Positions 5,694 through 7,039 of a DNA stretch of 7,039 nucleotides are shown here, in pieces; the first letter of the stretch is position 1, and every line of letters starts with the position of its first letter. Below the pieces are notes generated by a model that saw only the letters and a list, made by a program, of their open reading frames with translations, had not been told where the DNA came from and made no database searches. Source of the DNA: Candidatus Zhuqueibacterota bacterium (GTDB lineage: Bacteria; Zhuqueibacterota; Zhuqueibacteria; Oceanimicrobiales; Oceanimicrobiaceae); the NCBI GenBank assembly GCA_011775825.1, contig JAABYK010000069.1:1-7039 (forward strand), written 5' to 3'. A program made the translations under genes and the position numbers.

Positions 5694-6038
5694 TTAGTCT
5701 TGATCGTCATCTAATGCTTTGAATTCGCCCGTGACCTCAATTATGACGGGATAGCCATCAAGCGTCTTGGGAACTTGCTTCTTTACCTCCGGCGTCATAC
5801 TTGAGACAAAAACTCTTACACAATCCTGGTCATCGTCAGTCAGTCCCTGTCCCACTCCCTCTACACCGGGTATGTCCATAAGTGTCCTGCCGTGTTCTTT
5901 GAGGACGTCTTGAATGCTTTTCGAAGACATGGTCGCTTCTCCCTGCTGATCCTCTACTTTTTTCGAGCAATTCACGGTTGTGAATGCAAACATAAAAACC
6001 AGAATCCATGCAATAATGAGTTTGATTGAACCAAACAT
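5694..6038 (-). CDS. Small lipoprotein made of a protease N-terminal (propeptide-like) domain
   Basis: From the ATG at 6038 the product has 114 residues; an in-frame ATG at 6068 would add ten. I prefer 6038: a weak GGA lies nine bases upstream, and it gives a compact signal peptide, MFGSIK followed by a hydrophobic run to TTVNC. The cysteine is a probable lipid anchor, although Asn before it is unusual for a lipobox. The mature part reads SIQDVLKEHGRTLMDIPGVE, GVGQGLTDDDQDCVRVFV, TPEVKKQVPKTLDGYPV and IIEVTGEFKAL. The same pattern opens the adjacent protease (VVVFAKN, AIEDTPVRVRVIGEVRAF) and is known to me as the N-terminal domain of Nal1-like bacterial trypsin-fold proteins. There is no protease domain here. 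It may assist, inhibit or dock the protease; this is inference. DDDQD occurs twice, once at the very C-terminus. Confidence 0.75.
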   Translation of the reverse strand: MFGSIKLIIAWILVFMFAFTTVNCSKKVEDQQGEATMSSKSIQDVLKEHGRTLMDIPGVEGVGQGLTDDDQDCVRVFVSSMTPEVKKQVPKTLDGYPVIIEVTGEFKALDDDQD

Positions 6039-6076
6039 TTTTCTTTGTCCAGTTTTTTCAAAGTACATAATTCGAC

Positions 6077-6116
6077 TAAAAATAACAAGGGGAAGTCATG
6101 CCAAAATGACTTCCCC
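6077..6116 (-). terminator. Strong rho-independent terminator between protease and lipoprotein genes
   Basis: On the minus strand GGGGAAGTCA (6116-6107) pairs perfectly with TGACTTCCCC (6098-6089) around an 8-base loop, followed by TTGTTATTTTT (6088-6078). It lies 42 bases after the protease stop and ends about 40-50 bases before the lipoprotein start, so most transcripts of the protease gene should stop here. Confidence 0.85.
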
Positions 6117-6157
6117 CAGTCTAAACTTTTATCCCCACCAATTAGTTGTTTTAAGAA

Positions 6158-7039
6158 TTATTGACCATCAACAGTGACATTGAATCGGTCCAGTACCAAA
6201 CCGATAGGATTGGCAATCGTACTGGAATTGCTGCCGGCGAACAACAGACCCACCGGTTCAAGATCATCAGCGCCCCCATCCTGAACGATGAGCGACCCGG
6301 AGTCACCGCCGGCGCTGAAACTGCCACCCCGGATAACAATTTGATTCACGAAAGTGGCAACGCCGGGATCACCGTAATTGACATTCACCGTGGCATTGAT
6401 GACGCTAACCTTGCTGCTGGTTAAACCGGTGGTTCGACCGTATTTCTTTACATTTTGCCTTACAAAGGCTACCACACCTGTGCCAGACTTAGGTGTTCCG
6501 TAACCATCGGCTGGAGTTGAATTGCCAACGAGGGACGTAGTCGTACTGGCAATCGCGGCATCGATGGTGTTGTCGCTGCCATCGAATAGAATGGGCTCAA
6601 AGTCGACGACGTTGCCAATGTCGTCATCCGGCGTAACCCCTCCGTCGAACGTGCCCGGCTGAATCACCGGGTCACCGAGTGCGCATGACCAAAGAGGTTC
6701 GTTTGCTGCACAATCCTCAAAATTGGTTGCAGCGTAGACATGGTTGTTGCTCAAGGCAAACACGTTTGTGCCATCCGTAACTCGGCAGCCTATGGTTCCG
6801 GCTGTAATCGCCGGGTGACCCGTGGAAACGCCGATTGGCACCGGACGGGGGAACCGGGCCGTAGGATCAACCCCGCCTCCGCCACCGGGAGGACCCTGGA
6901 AGGCTCTTACTTCACCAATAACCCTGACTCGCACTGGTGTATCTTCAATGGCAACGGGAATAGCGGCTTGTTTGGCTAACACATCGTTCTTAGCAAAAAC
7001 CACAACTGCCGGTTTGCCATCCTCAGTCATACCGGTCCC
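6158..7039 (-). CDS. Nal1-like trypsin-fold serine protease, partial (N-terminus off the right edge)
   Basis: The frame is open to the right edge, giving 293 residues before TAA at 6160-6158. The ATG at 7030 is internal: the codons before it (GTG-M-TEDGK) continue the conserved domain. Counting that Met as 1, residues 1-45 are the end of a small alpha/beta domain (VVVFAKN... VRVRVIGEVRAF), followed by a glycine-rich linker PPGGGGGVDP (47-56). The protease domain then shows a full trypsin-type triad: His97 in ALSNNHVYA, Asp157 in NTIDAAIAS, Ser244 in GGDSGSL. The motif YGRTTGLTSSKV (198-209) is typical of the NARROW LEAF 1-like family found widely in bacteria. The triad is intact, so it should be active. 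Localisation cannot be judged without the N-terminus. A strong terminator follows the stop. Substrate unknown. Confidence 0.88.
   Translation of the reverse strand, partial: GTGMTEDGKPAVVVFAKNDVLAKQAAIPVAIEDTPVRVRVIGEVRAFQGPPGGGGGVDPTARFPRPVPIGVSTGHPAITAGTIGCRVTDGTNVFALSNNHVYAATNFEDCAANEPLWSCALGDPVIQPGTFDGGVTPDDDIGNVVDFEPILFDGSDNTIDAAIASTTTSLVGNSTPADGYGTPKSGTGVVAFVRQNVKKYGRTTGLTSSKVSVINATVNVNYGDPGVATFVNQIVIRGGSFSAGGDSGSLIVQDGGADDLEPVGLLFAGSNSSTIANPIGLVLDRFNVTVDGQ

Noticed and set aside
5682..5703. TCAAG / CTTGA dyad between the convergent genes as a bidirectional terminator
   Set aside because: The stem is only 5 bp of weak composition with a 12-base loop, and there is no T-run; too weak to call.
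6161..6424. Plus-strand frame opposite the protease C-terminus
   Set aside because: The minus strand encodes the catalytic Ser motif and the conserved YGRTTG segment here; the plus frame is a shadow.

Overview
The window looks like chromosomal DNA of a Gram-negative bacterium with close to balanced base composition. Two lipoproteins with lipobox cysteines, a DUF4382 protein, a membrane-fused spermidine-synthase-like protein and a Nal1-like serine protease are a mix often met in uncultured environmental bacteria. I lean weakly towards the FCB superphylum (Bacteroidota, Calditrichota or KSB1-like), supported only by gene families and one Bacteroidota-style promoter match. There is no phage, IS transposase, CRISPR array, tRNA or rRNA that I can support.

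Layout, left to right. 1-767 (minus): class I SAM-dependent methyltransferase, cut by the left edge, with a perfect 12-bp dyad directly upstream of its ribosome binding site. 768-1377: a 610-base gap without a convincing gene. It holds a strongly structured block (1217-1303) and two candidate minus-strand promoters. 1378-2133 (minus): GNAT-family acetyltransferase. 2134-2416: hairpin-rich gap ending in a clear minus-strand terminator. 2417-3883 (minus): a DUF4382 lipoprotein gene that once encoded two tandem repeats. The first repeat is intact, while the second is broken by three frameshifts. It is preceded by a textbook sigma-54 promoter. 3884-4135: divergent regulatory region. 4136-5674 (plus): seven-helix membrane protein fused to a spermidine-synthase-like domain. 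5694-6038 (minus): small lipoprotein. 6158-7039 (minus): trypsin-fold serine protease, cut by the right edge.

Two themes stand out. The protease begins in this window with a small alpha/beta domain that matches the small lipoprotein encoded just downstream. A free, membrane-anchored copy of a protease's N-terminal (propeptide-like) domain therefore sits beside the protease, with a strong terminator between them. Second, the DUF4382 gene and the membrane aminopropyltransferase-like gene diverge from a 252-base region. It carries a sigma-54 promoter for one, a sigma-70-like promoter for the other, and two dyads at enhancer-like distances. No experimental function is established by the sequence for any of these genes.
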